Shown here one piece after another: positions 1 to 7,410 of a DNA stretch of 22,779 nt (positions are counted from its first letter, which is position 1; each line of letters starts with the position of its first letter). Made by a program: the position numbers and the translations under genes. Location of the stretch: positions 1-22,779 of the forward strand of contig CAMLQP010000013.1 in the NCBI GenBank assembly GCA_946482115.1, given 5' to 3'. Source of the stretch: an uncultured Comamonadaceae bacterium (GTDB lineage: Bacteria > Pseudomonadota > Gammaproteobacteria > Burkholderiales > Burkholderiaceae). The notes under the pieces are model-generated. The model was not told the DNA's origin, searched no databases, and saw only the letters and a program-made list of their open reading frames with translations.

Positions 1-1
1 C

Positions 2-556
2 AACTTCCACGCCGAGCCGGTGGCCTTCGCGGCCGACACGCTGGCGCTGGCCATCAGCGAGATCGGCGCGTTGTCCGAGCGCCGCATCGCGCTGCTGATC
101 GACAGCACGCTGTCGGGCCTGCCGCCCTTCCTGGTGGACAACCCCGGGCTCAACAGCGGCTTCATGATCGCGCACGTCACCGCCGCCGCGCTGGCGTCCG
201 AGAACAAGTCGCACGCCCACCCGGCCAGCGTGGACAGCCTGCCCACCAGCGCCAACCAGGAAGACCATGTGAGCATGGCCACCTACGCCGGGCGCCGCCT
301 GGCCGAGATGGCCGACAACACCGCCACCATCCTCGGCATCGAGTGGCTGGCCGCCGCGCAGGGCGTGGATTTCCACCGTCCGCTGGCGACCTCGCCGCGC
401 CTGCGCAAGGCCCACGAGACGCTGCGCGCCCGGGTCGCCCACTACGACCGTGACCGCCTGTTCGCGCCCGACATCGAGACCGCCCGGCAGCTGGTGCTGC
501 AAGGCCACGCGGCCGACGGCAATGCCGACGCGCTGGCCGCGCTCTGGGAGCACTGA
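2..556 (+). CDS. hutH: Histidine ammonia-lyase, C-terminal part (5' end outside window)
   Basis: HutH deaminates L-histidine to urocanate, the first step of histidine degradation in the cytoplasm. Only the last 184 residues are present, roughly the final third of a family that is about 510 residues long. The frame is open from base 2, so the coding region starts upstream and the first GTG at 20 is an internal valine. The fragment opens with the [12 protein letters not shown] stretch typical of HutH and contains [11 protein letters not shown], where the family's active-site glutamate (E414 in the Pseudomonas enzyme) sits. The Ala-Ser-Gly triad that forms the MIO cofactor would lie upstream. 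The stop is 5 bases before hutD, which indicates an operon. The identification is secure; start and promoter cannot be seen. Confidence 0.97.
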   Translation, partial: NFHAEPVAFAADTLALAISEIGALSERRIALLIDSTLSGLPPFLVDNPGLNSGFMIAHVTAAALASENKSHAHPASVDSLPTSANQEDHVSMATYAGRRLAEMADNTATILGIEWLAAAQGVDFHRPLATSPRLRKAHETLRARVAHYDRDRLFAPDIETARQLVLQGHAADGNADALAALWEH

Positions 557-561
557 GACCC

Positions 562-1122
562 ATGCGGCTGGTGCGCGCGTCCGACGTCGCCCCCGTGCCT
601 TGGCGCAATGGAGGCGGGATCACGCGCGAGCTGCTGGCCTGGCCCGCGTCCGAGGGCTGGCGCCTGCGGCTGAGCATGGCCGACATCGCGCAGGATGGCT
701 CGTTCTCGGCCTACCCCGGCGTCACACGCGGTTTTGCCGTGCTCGACGGCGTTGGCGTGGTGCTGGAACTTCCCGCCGGCCCGTGCACCGTGCGTCCCGG
801 CGACGGGCCCCTGACGTTCGACGGCGCCGACGCGCCCGCCTGTCGCCTGCTCGACGGTCCGGTGCGCGATGTCAACCTCATGGCGCGCGGCGGCCGCGGT
901 GTGTTGCTGCCCGTGTCGGGCCCCTGGCTGCCGCCACCCGGCGCCCGCGCCGGCCTGTTCACCCGCGTGGGCGGCACCTGGCATTCGGGGGCCGAATCCC
1001 GCGAGCTGGCCGCGCACACCGTGCTGTTCACCGACAACGCGAGCGGGCGTTGGGCTTTCCAGCCTCACCAGCCCACCACCTTGGCTGGCTGGTGGTTCTT
1101 CCACGAGGATCCGACCCCATGA
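562..1122 (+). CDS. hutD: HutD family protein
   Basis: HutD is a small bicupin-type protein found within hut operons. It has no proven catalytic activity; in Pseudomonas it has been proposed to cap hut operon output, perhaps by binding an intermediate. The 186-residue product has the family's N-terminal [11 protein letters not shown] motif (residues about 13-23) followed by the W-R-L-S-x-A-x-I and SxYPGxxR segments, and ends in a tryptophan-rich tail. The ATG is 5 bases after the hutH stop with GGGAG just upstream inside hutH. Its TGA overlaps the hutI ATG (ATGA), so the two are probably translationally coupled. Assignment is by motif and context. Confidence 0.93.
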   Translation: MRLVRASDVAPVPWRNGGGITRELLAWPASEGWRLRLSMADIAQDGSFSAYPGVTRGFAVLDGVGVVLELPAGPCTVRPGDGPLTFDGADAPACRLLDGPVRDVNLMARGGRGVLLPVSGPWLPPPGARAGLFTRVGGTWHSGAESRELAAHTVLFTDNASGRWAFQPHQPTTLAGWWFFHEDPTP

Positions 1123-2327
1123 ACACTTCCACCCGCCTGTGGCGCAACGCCCGCCTGGCCACATTGACCGGCGAGGGCTGGGGCCTGATCGACCAGGGCG
1201 CCCTCGTCACCGAGGGCGATCGCATCGCCTGGGCCGGCCCGCAGGCCGGACTGCCCGCGCATCTGCGGCCGGCCCACGAGCACGACCTCGGCGGCGCGCT
1301 TGTCACGCCCGGCCTGGTCGATTGCCACACCCACCTGGTCTACGGCGGTCGCCGCGCCGACGAGGCCGAGATGCGCCTCAACGGCGCGAGCTATGAGCAG
1401 ATCGCGCGCGCGGGTGGCGGCATACGCTCCACCGTGAGCGCCACCCGTGCCGCCAGCGAAGACGGTCTGTTCCAGCTGGCCGCGCGGCGCGCGAGGGCCT
1501 TGGCGGCCCAGGGCGTGACCACGCTGGAAATCAAGTCGGGTTACGGCCTGTCGCTGGAGTCGGAGGCGCGCTGCCTGCGCGTCGCCCGCCGCCTTGGCGT
1601 CGAACTGCCGCTCACCGTTCGAACCACCTTCCTCGGCGCCCACGCGCTGCCGCCCGAGTTCGAGGGCCGTGCCGACGACTACATCGCGGCGGTCTGCGGC
1701 TGGCTGCCGCAGCTGCACGCGCAGGGCCTGGTGGATGCGGTCGATGCCTTCTGCGAAACGATAGGGTTCACGCTCGCGCAGACGCGCCGCGTGTTCGAGG
1801 CCGCGCGGGCCCTGGGCTTGCCTGTCAAGCTGCATGCCGAGCAGCTGTCCGATCAGGGCGGAGCCGCACTGGCCGCGTCCTTCGGCGCGCTGTCGTGCGA
1901 CCACCTCGAACACCTGGGCGCGGACGGCATCGCCGCGATGAAGTCCGCCGGCACCGTGGCCGTGCTGCTGCCCGGCGCCTTCTACATGCTGCGCGAGACC
2001 AAGCTGCCCCCCATCGCCGCGCTGCGCGAGGCCGGCGTGCCCCTGGCCGTCTCCACCGACCACAACCCCGGGACCTCGCCAGGCCTGTCGCTGCCGCTGA
2101 TGGCGCACATGGCCTGCAGTTTCTTCCGCCTCACGCCGCTGGAGGCCGTGCGCGGCATCACCGTGCATGCCGCGCGCGCGCTGGGCCTGAGCGACCGGGG
2201 CACGCTGGCGACGGGACAGCGCGCGGACTTCGCGGTGTGGGACCTCGAACACCCCAACGAACTGACCTACTGGTTCGGCCACAACCCTTGCACCCGTGTG
2301 GTGGTGGCAGGGCAGGAGCACGCATGA
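1119..2327 (+). CDS. hutI: Imidazolonepropionase
   Basis: HutI hydrolyses 4-imidazolone-5-propionate to N-formimino-L-glutamate, the third step of histidine degradation. The 402-residue product has normal family length. It is a metal-dependent amidohydrolase: the HTH pair at H70/H72 ([12 protein letters not shown]), H239 in [12 protein letters not shown], and D314 in [12 protein letters not shown] are the expected metal ligands, with E242 nearby. An open frame extends far upstream to base 450, but the family N-terminus and the ATGA overlap with hutD place the start at 1119; GAGGA lies about 10 bases before it. The end overlaps hutG by 4 bases. The order hutH-hutD-hutI-hutG fits a single operon. 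hutU is not in the window and presumably lies upstream of hutH. Confidence 0.97.
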   Translation: MNTSTRLWRNARLATLTGEGWGLIDQGALVTEGDRIAWAGPQAGLPAHLRPAHEHDLGGALVTPGLVDCHTHLVYGGRRADEAEMRLNGASYEQIARAGGGIRSTVSATRAASEDGLFQLAARRARALAAQGVTTLEIKSGYGLSLESEARCLRVARRLGVELPLTVRTTFLGAHALPPEFEGRADDYIAAVCGWLPQLHAQGLVDAVDAFCETIGFTLAQTRRVFEAARALGLPVKLHAEQLSDQGGAALAASFGALSCDHLEHLGADGIAAMKSAGTVAVLLPGAFYMLRETKLPPIAALREAGVPLAVSTDHNPGTSPGLSLPLMAHMACSFFRLTPLEAVRGITVHAARALGLSDRGTLATGQRADFAVWDLEHPNELTYWFGHNPCTRVVVAGQEHA

Positions 2328-3289
2328 ACACTTTTGCCTGGCAAGGCCGCATCGACGCCGAAGAGCAGGGCGTCACCACCCGCTGGCACCAGCACGTGCA
2401 GTCCTTCGACGCGACGTCCAGGGGCGGCGTGGCGCTGATGGGTTTCGCGGTGGACGAGGGCGTGCGCCGCAACGCGGGCCGCCTGGGCGCGGCCGACGGC
2501 CCGCGTGCCCTGCGCGGCGCGCTGGCCAGCCTGCCCGTGCTGGGCGAGCCTGCCGTGTGGGATGCGGGCGACGTGGCCTGCGCGGGCGGCGAGCTGGAGG
2601 CCGCGCAGGACGCGCTGGCCGACCGCGCGGCCACCGCGCTGCGCCAGGGTTGCCTGCCGCTGGTGCTGGGCGGCGGCCATGAGGTGGCCTGGGGCACTTT
2701 CCAGGGCATCATCCGCGCACGGCCCGGGCTGCGGCGCGTCCTGGTCGTCAACTTCGACGCCCACTTCGACCTGAGACAGGCCGCGCAAGGCAATTCCGGC
2801 ACGCCGTTCCGCCAGATCGCCGAGTGCTGCCAGGCCAGCGGCCGCCCGTTCGACTACCACGTGCTGGGCATCAGCCGCTACGCCAACACCCAGGCCCTGT
2901 TCGAGCGCGCCGACACGCTGGGCGTGCGCCATGTGCTCGACGACGCGCTGCAGACGGACGCCGCCGTGGACCGCGCCCGCGCGGCGCTGCTGCGCGACCT
3001 GCAGGCCTGCGAGGCGGTCTACCTCACCGTCTGCCTGGACGTGCTGCCCGGCGGGCAGGCACCCGGTGTGTCGGCCCCGGCGGCCCTGGGCGTGCCACTG
3101 GCGCACGTGCAGGCGCTGATGGACGTGGTGCTGGCCTCTGGCAAGCTCGTGGCGGCCGACATTGCCGAGCTCAACCCGGCCTTCGACCGCGATGGCCTCA
3201 CGGCCAAGGTGGCGGCACGCATCGCGGCACGCATCGCGCGTGGCGTGGGTCAGTCGAAGATCTCGCTGAGCCAGGACTTGCGGCGATAA
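2324..3289 (+). CDS. hutG: Formimidoylglutamase (arginase-family)
   Basis: This enzyme splits N-formimino-L-glutamate into glutamate and formamide, the one-step ending of the hut pathway. The 321-residue protein is a ureohydrolase: GGGHE (H119), NFDAHFD (D145, H147, D149) and CLDVLP (D239) carry the manganese ligands. The position two residues before D239, normally Asp in the arginase family's DxD pair, is Cys (C237). The [11 protein letters not shown] segment after it is typical of HutG. The start overlaps hutI by 4 bases (ATGA), with AGGAG 5 bases before. The last 13 codons are transcribed opposite the end of the zinc-ribbon gene (3250-3522), so the [11 protein letters not shown] tail is antisense to another gene and is probably a non-conserved extension. 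Substrate is inferred from operon context and family signature. Confidence 0.95.
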   Translation: MNTFAWQGRIDAEEQGVTTRWHQHVQSFDATSRGGVALMGFAVDEGVRRNAGRLGAADGPRALRGALASLPVLGEPAVWDAGDVACAGGELEAAQDALADRAATALRQGCLPLVLGGGHEVAWGTFQGIIRARPGLRRVLVVNFDAHFDLRQAAQGNSGTPFRQIAECCQASGRPFDYHVLGISRYANTQALFERADTLGVRHVLDDALQTDAAVDRARAALLRDLQACEAVYLTVCLDVLPGGQAPGVSAPAALGVPLAHVQALMDVVLASGKLVAADIAELNPAFDRDGLTAKVAARIAARIARGVGQSKISLSQDLRR

Positions 3290-3522
3290 CCCTGGCCGCC
3301 ACGGTACTTGCCAAAGTCCGAATCCTGGAAATCGGGCCGGTGCTGTGGTGGGGCGGCCGAACGCGAGGTAGGCGTGGCTTCATGCCCGGCGCCGAGCTGT
3401 ATCAGCTTGTCGAGTTCACCCCGGTCGAGCCAGACGCCCCGGCACGTCGGGCAATAGTCGATCTCCACGCCCTTGCGGTCGGACATCAGCAGGGTCGTGT
3501 CTGGGCAGACGGGACATTTCAT
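3250..3522 (-). CDS. TFIIB-type zinc-ribbon protein
   Basis: A 90-residue protein of the bacterial zf-TFIIB family, of unknown function. The N-terminus holds a zinc ribbon with CPVC (C3, C6) and CPTC (C24, C27) followed by RGVWLDRGELDKL, the family hallmark. The middle is polar and low-complexity, and the C-terminus ends in the conserved KSWLSEIFD. The family is soluble, and zinc binding by the four cysteines is inferred from the motif. The ATG is preceded on its strand by GAAAGG. The gene is convergent with hutG and shares 40 bases with it tail to tail. It is divergent from the hydrolase at 3638, with 115 bases between starts. Confidence 0.9.
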   Translation of the reverse strand: MKCPVCPDTTLLMSDRKGVEIDYCPTCRGVWLDRGELDKLIQLGAGHEATPTSRSAAPPQHRPDFQDSDFGKYRGGQGYRRKSWLSEIFD

Positions 3523-3637
3523 CGCAGGCCTTTCGGTTCAACTGGGTGTGGGTGCTGGATCAGGCTGGACGGGCAGAGTTCCCGTCCTTGTTCGGGGCAG
3601 GCTGTACATCCCGGCCCGACTGCGCGAGGATGTGCGC
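3523..3637. promoter_or_regulatory. Divergent spacer with a 7-7-7 inverted repeat
   Basis: This 115-base spacer separates the starts of the zinc-ribbon gene (minus) and the hydrolase gene (plus), so it should hold promoters for both. A perfect inverted repeat, GGACGGG (3567-3573) and CCCGTCC (3581-3587) around a 7-base spacer, is visible. It could be an operator or a leader hairpin. No convincing -35/-10 pair was found. Confidence 0.35.
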
Positions 3638-4477
3638 ATGACATGCAAGCGACCTGCCTGGATGGCCCTGCTGCTGGGGTTCTGCAGCGCCACGGCCTGG
3701 GCGCAGGGATGCGGCGAGGTGCTGAGCCTGCCGACCCGCGACAACACGCAGACCCGCGTGGCCTGGGTGCCGCCTCGCGCCGACGCCACCCCGCGAGTGA
3801 CGCTGGTGCTGCTGGCCGGCGGCAGCGGCCACGTGGCCCTGGGACCGGACGGCTGCGCACGCCAGCTGCAGGGCAATTCACTGGTCCGGTCGGTGGGCCT
3901 GTTTCAGGCCGAGGGCCTGGGCACCGCCGTGGTGGACGCGCCGTCGGACCACCATGGCGAAGACGGCCTGGGGGGATTTCGCGTGGCCGAGGCGCACGCG
4001 CGGGACATCGGCCAGGTGGTGACCGAGCTGCGCCGCCGCACGGACGGCGCGGTGTGGGTTGTGGGCACCAGCCGGGGCGCGATCTCGGCGGCCAACGCGG
4101 CCGCCCGCCTGGTCGGCGCTGCCGCGCCTGATGGCGTGGTGCTCACCTCCGCCGTGATGGCGGGCCAGGCCGGCGCGCGCAAGGCCTGGGTCGCGCAGTC
4201 GGTGTTTGACGCCCCGCTGGAGCGCCTGCGCATGCCCGTGCTGCTGCTGGGCCATGCGGACGATGGCTGCGTGCGCTCGCCGCCTGCCCTCATGCCGCAG
4301 GTGGCGGCGCGCTTGAACAGCGAGCGCCAGCAGGTGGCCACGCTCACTGGCGGCCCGGGCCTGGCCCGCACGCCTGGGCTGGACGCCTGCGAGGGCCGCT
4401 CGCCCCATGGCTTCAACGGCCAGGAGGCCGAGATGGTTCAGGGCATCGCCCGTTTCGTGCGCGGCGGGCGCTTCTGA
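3638..4477 (+). CDS. Exported alpha/beta hydrolase
   Basis: A 279-residue predicted periplasmic hydrolase of unknown substrate. Residues 1-22 form a signal peptide: charged start, hydrophobic core ALLLGFCSATAWA, then an AWA|QG cleavage site. The mature part has the alpha/beta-hydrolase fold markers: a VLLAGGSGH oxyanion-type loop near residue 57, the nucleophile elbow GTSRG with S145, an acid candidate in GHADDG (D208 or D209), and H257 in SPHGFNG. An in-frame upstream extension to 3473 exists, but the signal peptide and GAGGA at 3625-3629 fix the start at 3638. It has no obvious partner nearby. It could be an esterase or a dienelactone-hydrolase relative; the sequence does not decide. Confidence 0.85.
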   Translation: MTCKRPAWMALLLGFCSATAWAQGCGEVLSLPTRDNTQTRVAWVPPRADATPRVTLVLLAGGSGHVALGPDGCARQLQGNSLVRSVGLFQAEGLGTAVVDAPSDHHGEDGLGGFRVAEAHARDIGQVVTELRRRTDGAVWVVGTSRGAISAANAAARLVGAAAPDGVVLTSAVMAGQAGARKAWVAQSVFDAPLERLRMPVLLLGHADDGCVRSPPALMPQVAARLNSERQQVATLTGGPGLARTPGLDACEGRSPHGFNGQEAEMVQGIARFVRGGRF

Positions 4478-4537
4478 GCGCTCCCCTCGAAAACTGGCCT
4501 ACCATGAACGCCTCTTCGCGCCACCGGGCCCCCAACC

Positions 4538-5014
4538 ATGACACGTCGACGCACCCTGTTGCTGACCGCCTCGCACGGCCTGGCCCTGGCCGCCGGTTTC
4601 GCGGGTGGCATCTACACGTTGCCCCTGCTGATCGCTCCCGAAGGCCCGCCAGCGGCGGATGTGCAGGCCGCTGCGGCCAGCGCCCGCTTCCAGGGTACGT
4701 TCCGACGCGACCTCAAGGACAGCGACCCGCTGCACTGGGGTGAGGGCCAGGTCTTCATCGGCACCGACCGCATCACGCTGGCCGGGCGGCTCGCCCCCGG
4801 GCCGGACTACAAGCTCTACCTGTCGCCCGAGTTCGTCGAAACCGAAGCCGACTTCGCCCGCCTCAAGCCGCGCATGGTGCGCGTGGGCGACGTGAAGACC
4901 TTCGACAACTTCATCGTGCCCCTGCCGCCCCATGTGGACCCGGCACAGCACGTGGCCGTGATCGTCTGGTGCGAATCCTTCAGCCAGTTCATCACGGCAG
5001 CACGCTACCGCTGA
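4538..5014 (+). CDS. DM13-domain protein, membrane-anchored or secreted
   Basis: A 158-residue protein with an Arg-rich start (MTRRR) and a hydrophobic stretch at about residues 6-32, so it is probably anchored in the inner membrane with the rest in the periplasm. Residues about 50-158 match the DM13 domain: FxGTF, DxLHWGEGQ, LxLAGRLAPGPDYKLYLSP, VGDVKTFDNF, and the terminal VIVWCESFSQFITAARYR with the conserved cysteine C145. DM13 domains have been proposed to take part in redox or electron-transfer chemistry; no activity is established here. The start lacks a good ribosome-binding site. An ATG at 4504 lies in another frame. The stop is 9 bases before the dehalogenase-like gene, so co-transcription is likely. 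Confidence 0.85.
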   Translation: MTRRRTLLLTASHGLALAAGFAGGIYTLPLLIAPEGPPAADVQAAAASARFQGTFRRDLKDSDPLHWGEGQVFIGTDRITLAGRLAPGPDYKLYLSPEFVETEADFARLKPRMVRVGDVKTFDNFIVPLPPHVDPAQHVAVIVWCESFSQFITAARYR

Positions 5015-5023
5015 AAGGCAAAC

Positions 5024-5920
5024 ATGGACTGGACCGGCTTCACCCTGCGCACCTTCGCCGTCAACGGCACCACGCTCGTCGCCCGCGTGAGCGACGGGCC
5101 AGCTGACGGCAGGCCCGCGCTGGTGCTGCTGCATGGCTTTCCGCAGACGCACGTGTTGTGGCGCCGCGTGGCGCAGCAACTGGCGCCCCGCTACCGCCTG
5201 GTGATGCCCGACCTGCGCGGCTACGGCGATTCACCAGCACCGCCCGATGAGCCGCACCACGCCCAGGCCAGCAAACGCGCCATGGCGCAGGACGTGGTGG
5301 CGCTGATGGACGCGCTGGGCGTGGAGCACTTCTTCCTGTGCGGTCACGACCGCGGCGGCCGCGTGGCCCACCGCCTGGCGCTGGACCACCCCACGCGCGT
5401 GCGCAAGCTGTGTGTCATCGACATCGCGCCCACGCTGGACATGTACGACGCCACCGACATGGCCTTCGCGCGGGCCTACTACCACTGGTTCCACCTGATA
5501 CAGCCCGCGCCGCTGCCCGAGACCATGATCGGCGGCGATGCGCGCGCCTACCTGCACGCCAAGCTGGGTGGCTGGGGCGCGGCCGGCCTGGCGCACATCG
5601 AGCCCGGCGCGCTGACCGAATACGAACGCTGCTTCTGCCGCCCCGAGGCCATACACAGCGCCTGCGAAGACTACCGCGCCAGCGCCGGTATCGACCTGGA
5701 ACACGACCGCGAGAGCCGTGCGCGTGGCGACAGGATCGCCTGCGACACCCTGGTGCTGTGGGGTGCCAAAGGCGTGGTGCACAAGCTGTTCGACCCGCTC
5801 GCCCTGTGGCAGGCCCAGTGCGCTGCCCGTGTGAGCGGCCAGGCGATGGAAGCCGGCCACTTCATCCCCGAAGAGGCACCCGACGCCACCACCCGCGCGC
5901 TGCGCGACTTCATGCCCTGA
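5024..5920 (+). CDS. Fluoroacetate/haloacetate dehalogenase-like alpha/beta hydrolase
   Basis: A 298-residue cytoplasmic alpha/beta hydrolase with the complete fingerprint of fluoroacetate dehalogenases, which break the carbon-halogen bond of haloacetates to give glycolate. Visible are the Asp nucleophile D109 in GHDRGGR, carboxylate-binding R110 and R113, acid D133 in VIDIAP, halide-pocket H154, W155 (YYHWFHLIQPAPLPE) and Y217 (EDYRA), and catalytic H279 in EAGHFIPEE. These follow the numbering of the well-studied Rhodopseudomonas enzyme (D110, R111, R114, D134, H155, W156, Y219, H280) with a one- or two-residue shift. The nucleophile is Asp, which points to dehalogenase or epoxide hydrolase rather than esterase. 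AAAGG precedes the ATG. A GST gene follows after 14 bases. Halide specificity is not decided by sequence. Confidence 0.88.
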   Translation: MDWTGFTLRTFAVNGTTLVARVSDGPADGRPALVLLHGFPQTHVLWRRVAQQLAPRYRLVMPDLRGYGDSPAPPDEPHHAQASKRAMAQDVVALMDALGVEHFFLCGHDRGGRVAHRLALDHPTRVRKLCVIDIAPTLDMYDATDMAFARAYYHWFHLIQPAPLPETMIGGDARAYLHAKLGGWGAAGLAHIEPGALTEYERCFCRPEAIHSACEDYRASAGIDLEHDRESRARGDRIACDTLVLWGAKGVVHKLFDPLALWQAQCAARVSGQAMEAGHFIPEEAPDATTRALRDFMP

Positions 5921-5934
5921 AAGGCTGTCCCCCG

Positions 5935-6600
5935 ATGATCGTCGTCCACCACCTCAACCACTCCCGCTCGCAACGCGTGCTGTGGCTGCTGGAAGAACTG
6001 GGCCTGCCCTACCGCATCGAGTTCTACGAGCGCCATAAGAAAACCATGCTGGCCCCGCCCGCGTTGCGCCAGGTGCATCCGCTGGGCAAATCGCCCGTGG
6101 TGGTGGACGGAGACCTGGTGCTGGCCGAATCAGGCAACATCATCGAAACCCTGGTGGAACGCCACGGCGAAGGCAGACTGGCACCCGCCCTCGGCACGCC
6201 CGAGCGCCAGCGCTGGCGCTACTGGCTGCACTACGCCGAAGGCTCGCTCATGTCGCCGCTGCTCATGAAGCTGGTGTTCGACCAGGTGGAAAAAGCCCCG
6301 CTGATCGTGCGCCCCGTGGCCAAGGCCATCTCCGCCAAGGTCAACGCCGCCTTCATCCGCCCCAACCTCAAGACCCACCTCGACTTCCTGGAAGCCGAAC
6401 TCGCCAAGTCCCCCTGGTTCGCGGGCGATGCCTTCAGCGCGGCCGACATCCAGATGAGCTTTCCCCTGGAAGCCGCCGCCGCGCGTGCGGGCCTGGACCA
6501 TCGCCGGCCCCGCCTGATGGACTGGCTGCAGCGCATCCATGCGCGGCCGGCTTACCAGGCCGCGCTGGAGAAGGGTGGACCGTTTGAGATTCTGGGGTGA
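5935..6600 (+). CDS. Glutathione S-transferase
   Basis: A 221-residue soluble GST. The thioredoxin-like N-terminal domain (about 1-80) has the HSRSQRVLWLLEELGLPY helix-1 segment, in which an early Ser is the likely glutathione-activating residue; GKSPVVVDGDLVLAESGNIIETL holds the cis-Pro and the Glu-Ser glutathione-binding pair. The all-helical C-terminal domain contains WFAGDAFSAADIQMSFPLE, the conserved N-capping region. The start at 5935 is chosen over a long upstream open frame because the GST fold begins there and AAAGG precedes it. It lies 14 bases after the dehalogenase-like gene, so the two are probably co-expressed. Substrate is unknown; conjugation of an electrophile is the family reaction. 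Confidence 0.93.
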   Translation: MIVVHHLNHSRSQRVLWLLEELGLPYRIEFYERHKKTMLAPPALRQVHPLGKSPVVVDGDLVLAESGNIIETLVERHGEGRLAPALGTPERQRWRYWLHYAEGSLMSPLLMKLVFDQVEKAPLIVRPVAKAISAKVNAAFIRPNLKTHLDFLEAELAKSPWFAGDAFSAADIQMSFPLEAAAARAGLDHRRPRLMDWLQRIHARPAYQAALEKGGPFEILG

Positions 6601-6730
6601 GCGTACACCCGGCATCGGTCTTGTTCACATGGGTTTGGATCGTGGTGGTGGGTACACCGTGACCCAGCCGCTTCGGCCTATGGCCCTGTGAGCCAATTGC
6701 CGACACCCAAGCCGACCCGCGCCTGTCGTC

Positions 6731-6746
6731 CCGCCGTCCCCGGCGG
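6731..6746. terminator. GC hairpin in the spacer after the GST gene
   Basis: CCGCCG-TCCC-CGGCGG forms a perfect 6-bp stem between the GST gene and the toxin-antitoxin promoter. The following bases (CTTGGCTCTTGCGTT) are only weakly T-rich, so termination is a guess. The rest of the spacer 6601-6780 shows nothing recognisable. Confidence 0.25.
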
Positions 6747-6783
6747 CTTGGCTCTTGCGTTATCCCGCTCCGCGCCGACGCGA

Positions 6784-6812
6784 TTGACTAAACGTACGAA
6801 TATACGTACGAT
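6784..6812 (+). promoter_or_regulatory. Toxin-antitoxin promoter overlapped by paired palindromic operators
   Basis: TTGACT (6784-6789) and TACGAT (6807-6812) are 17 bases apart and resemble a sigma-70 promoter. Two copies of the palindrome CGTACG, at 6793-6798 and 6805-6810, lie inside it, 12 bases centre to centre, one in the spacer and one over the -10. They also form a direct repeat ACGTACGA with a 12-base period. YefM-type antitoxins repress their own operons through paired palindromes, so autoregulation is inferred. GGGAG at 6822-6826 is the ribosome-binding site for the ATG at 6833. Confidence 0.7.
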
Positions 6813-6832
6813 TCCAGTTTTGGGAGCAGCAC

Positions 6833-7078
6833 ATGACAAACCTTGTCACCGCGAGCGAAGCCCGCGCCAACCTGTATCGTCTGATTGACGAGACGAACGA
6901 GTCACATCGACCGGTTGTGATTGCGGGCAAGCGCAGCCGAGCGGTTCTGGTCGCGATGGAAGACTGGGATGCGATCCAGGAGACCCTGTATCTCCTGTCC
7001 GTCCCCGGCATGCGCGATTCGATCAAGAAGGGCATGGCCGAGCCGCTTGAGAAGAGCGCCAGAGAGGTCAAGTGGTGA
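6833..7078 (+). CDS. yefM: YefM/Phd-family antitoxin
   Basis: An 81-residue antitoxin. The N-terminal half (MTNLVTASEARANLYRLIDE, then RPVVIAGKRSRAVLVAMEDW) is the Phd/YefM DNA-binding dimer fold. The charged C-terminal third (about residues 45-81, LLSVPGMRDSIKKGMAEP and following) is the part that normally wraps the toxin. It would neutralise the YoeB-like toxin and repress the operon. The ATG has GGGAG 6 bases before it. The end overlaps the toxin start, the usual coupling in this family. The base composition of this gene and the next is visibly poorer in G+C than the neighbours, with more AAG, GAA and TTG-type codons, which suggests horizontal acquisition. Confidence 0.92.
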   Translation: MTNLVTASEARANLYRLIDETNESHRPVVIAGKRSRAVLVAMEDWDAIQETLYLLSVPGMRDSIKKGMAEPLEKSAREVKW

Positions 7079-7338
7079 AGTGGCAGGTCGTCTTTGCCAA
7101 GCATGTCCTGAAAGACGCGAAGAAGCTCTCTGCGGCTGGTTTGAAGGAGAAGGCGCAAGACCTGCTGCAGGTGCTGGCTCAGGACCCATTCCAGAATCCG
7201 CCGGTATACGAGAAGCTCGTGGGTGACTTGGAAGGCGCGTATTCCCGCCGCATCAACATTCAGCATCGGCTGGTGTACGAGGTGTTCAAAAAGGAACGTA
7301 CGGTTCGTGTTCTGAGGATGTGGACACACTACGAGTGA
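7075..7338 (+). CDS. yoeB: Txe/YoeB-family mRNA-cleaving toxin
   Basis: An 87-residue RelE-superfamily toxin that in E. coli YoeB cleaves mRNA at the ribosomal A site. With the GTG at 7075 as start, the residues known to matter in YoeB fall at the expected places: E46 (VYEKL), R58/R59 (YSRRI), R65 in QHRLVY, and the terminal H85-Y86 (WTHYE). The toxin is therefore probably active. A second GTG at 7072 would add one residue. GAGAGG inside the antitoxin gene, 7 bases before 7075, favours the second GTG. The start overlaps the antitoxin stop by 4 bases (GTGA). The fold begins immediately, as in other members. Confidence 0.93.
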   Translation: MKWQVVFAKHVLKDAKKLSAAGLKEKAQDLLQVLAQDPFQNPPVYEKLVGDLEGAYSRRINIQHRLVYEVFKKERTVRVLRMWTHYE

Positions 7339-7410
7339 TGTGAGAGACAAAGTGCTTCGCCACGGATAAGTCCCATCAATCAATCCTGCGTATCTCGAAC
7401 AGAACACACC

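Noticed and set aside
450..1118. Upstream extension of the hutI frame
   Set aside because: It overlaps hutH and hutD in another frame; the translation is Arg-rich noise and the family N-terminus starts at 1119.
1065..2321. Long minus-strand open frame of 418 codons opposite hutI
   Set aside because: It is fully antisense to the well-supported hutI gene and its translation is Gln/Gly/Arg/His-rich without any domain, as expected for a GC-rich shadow frame.
4900..5023. Fluoride riboswitch ahead of the dehalogenase-like gene
   Set aside because: I looked for the conserved fluoride-aptamer pattern before 5024 and found only coding sequence of the DM13 gene and a 9-base spacer.
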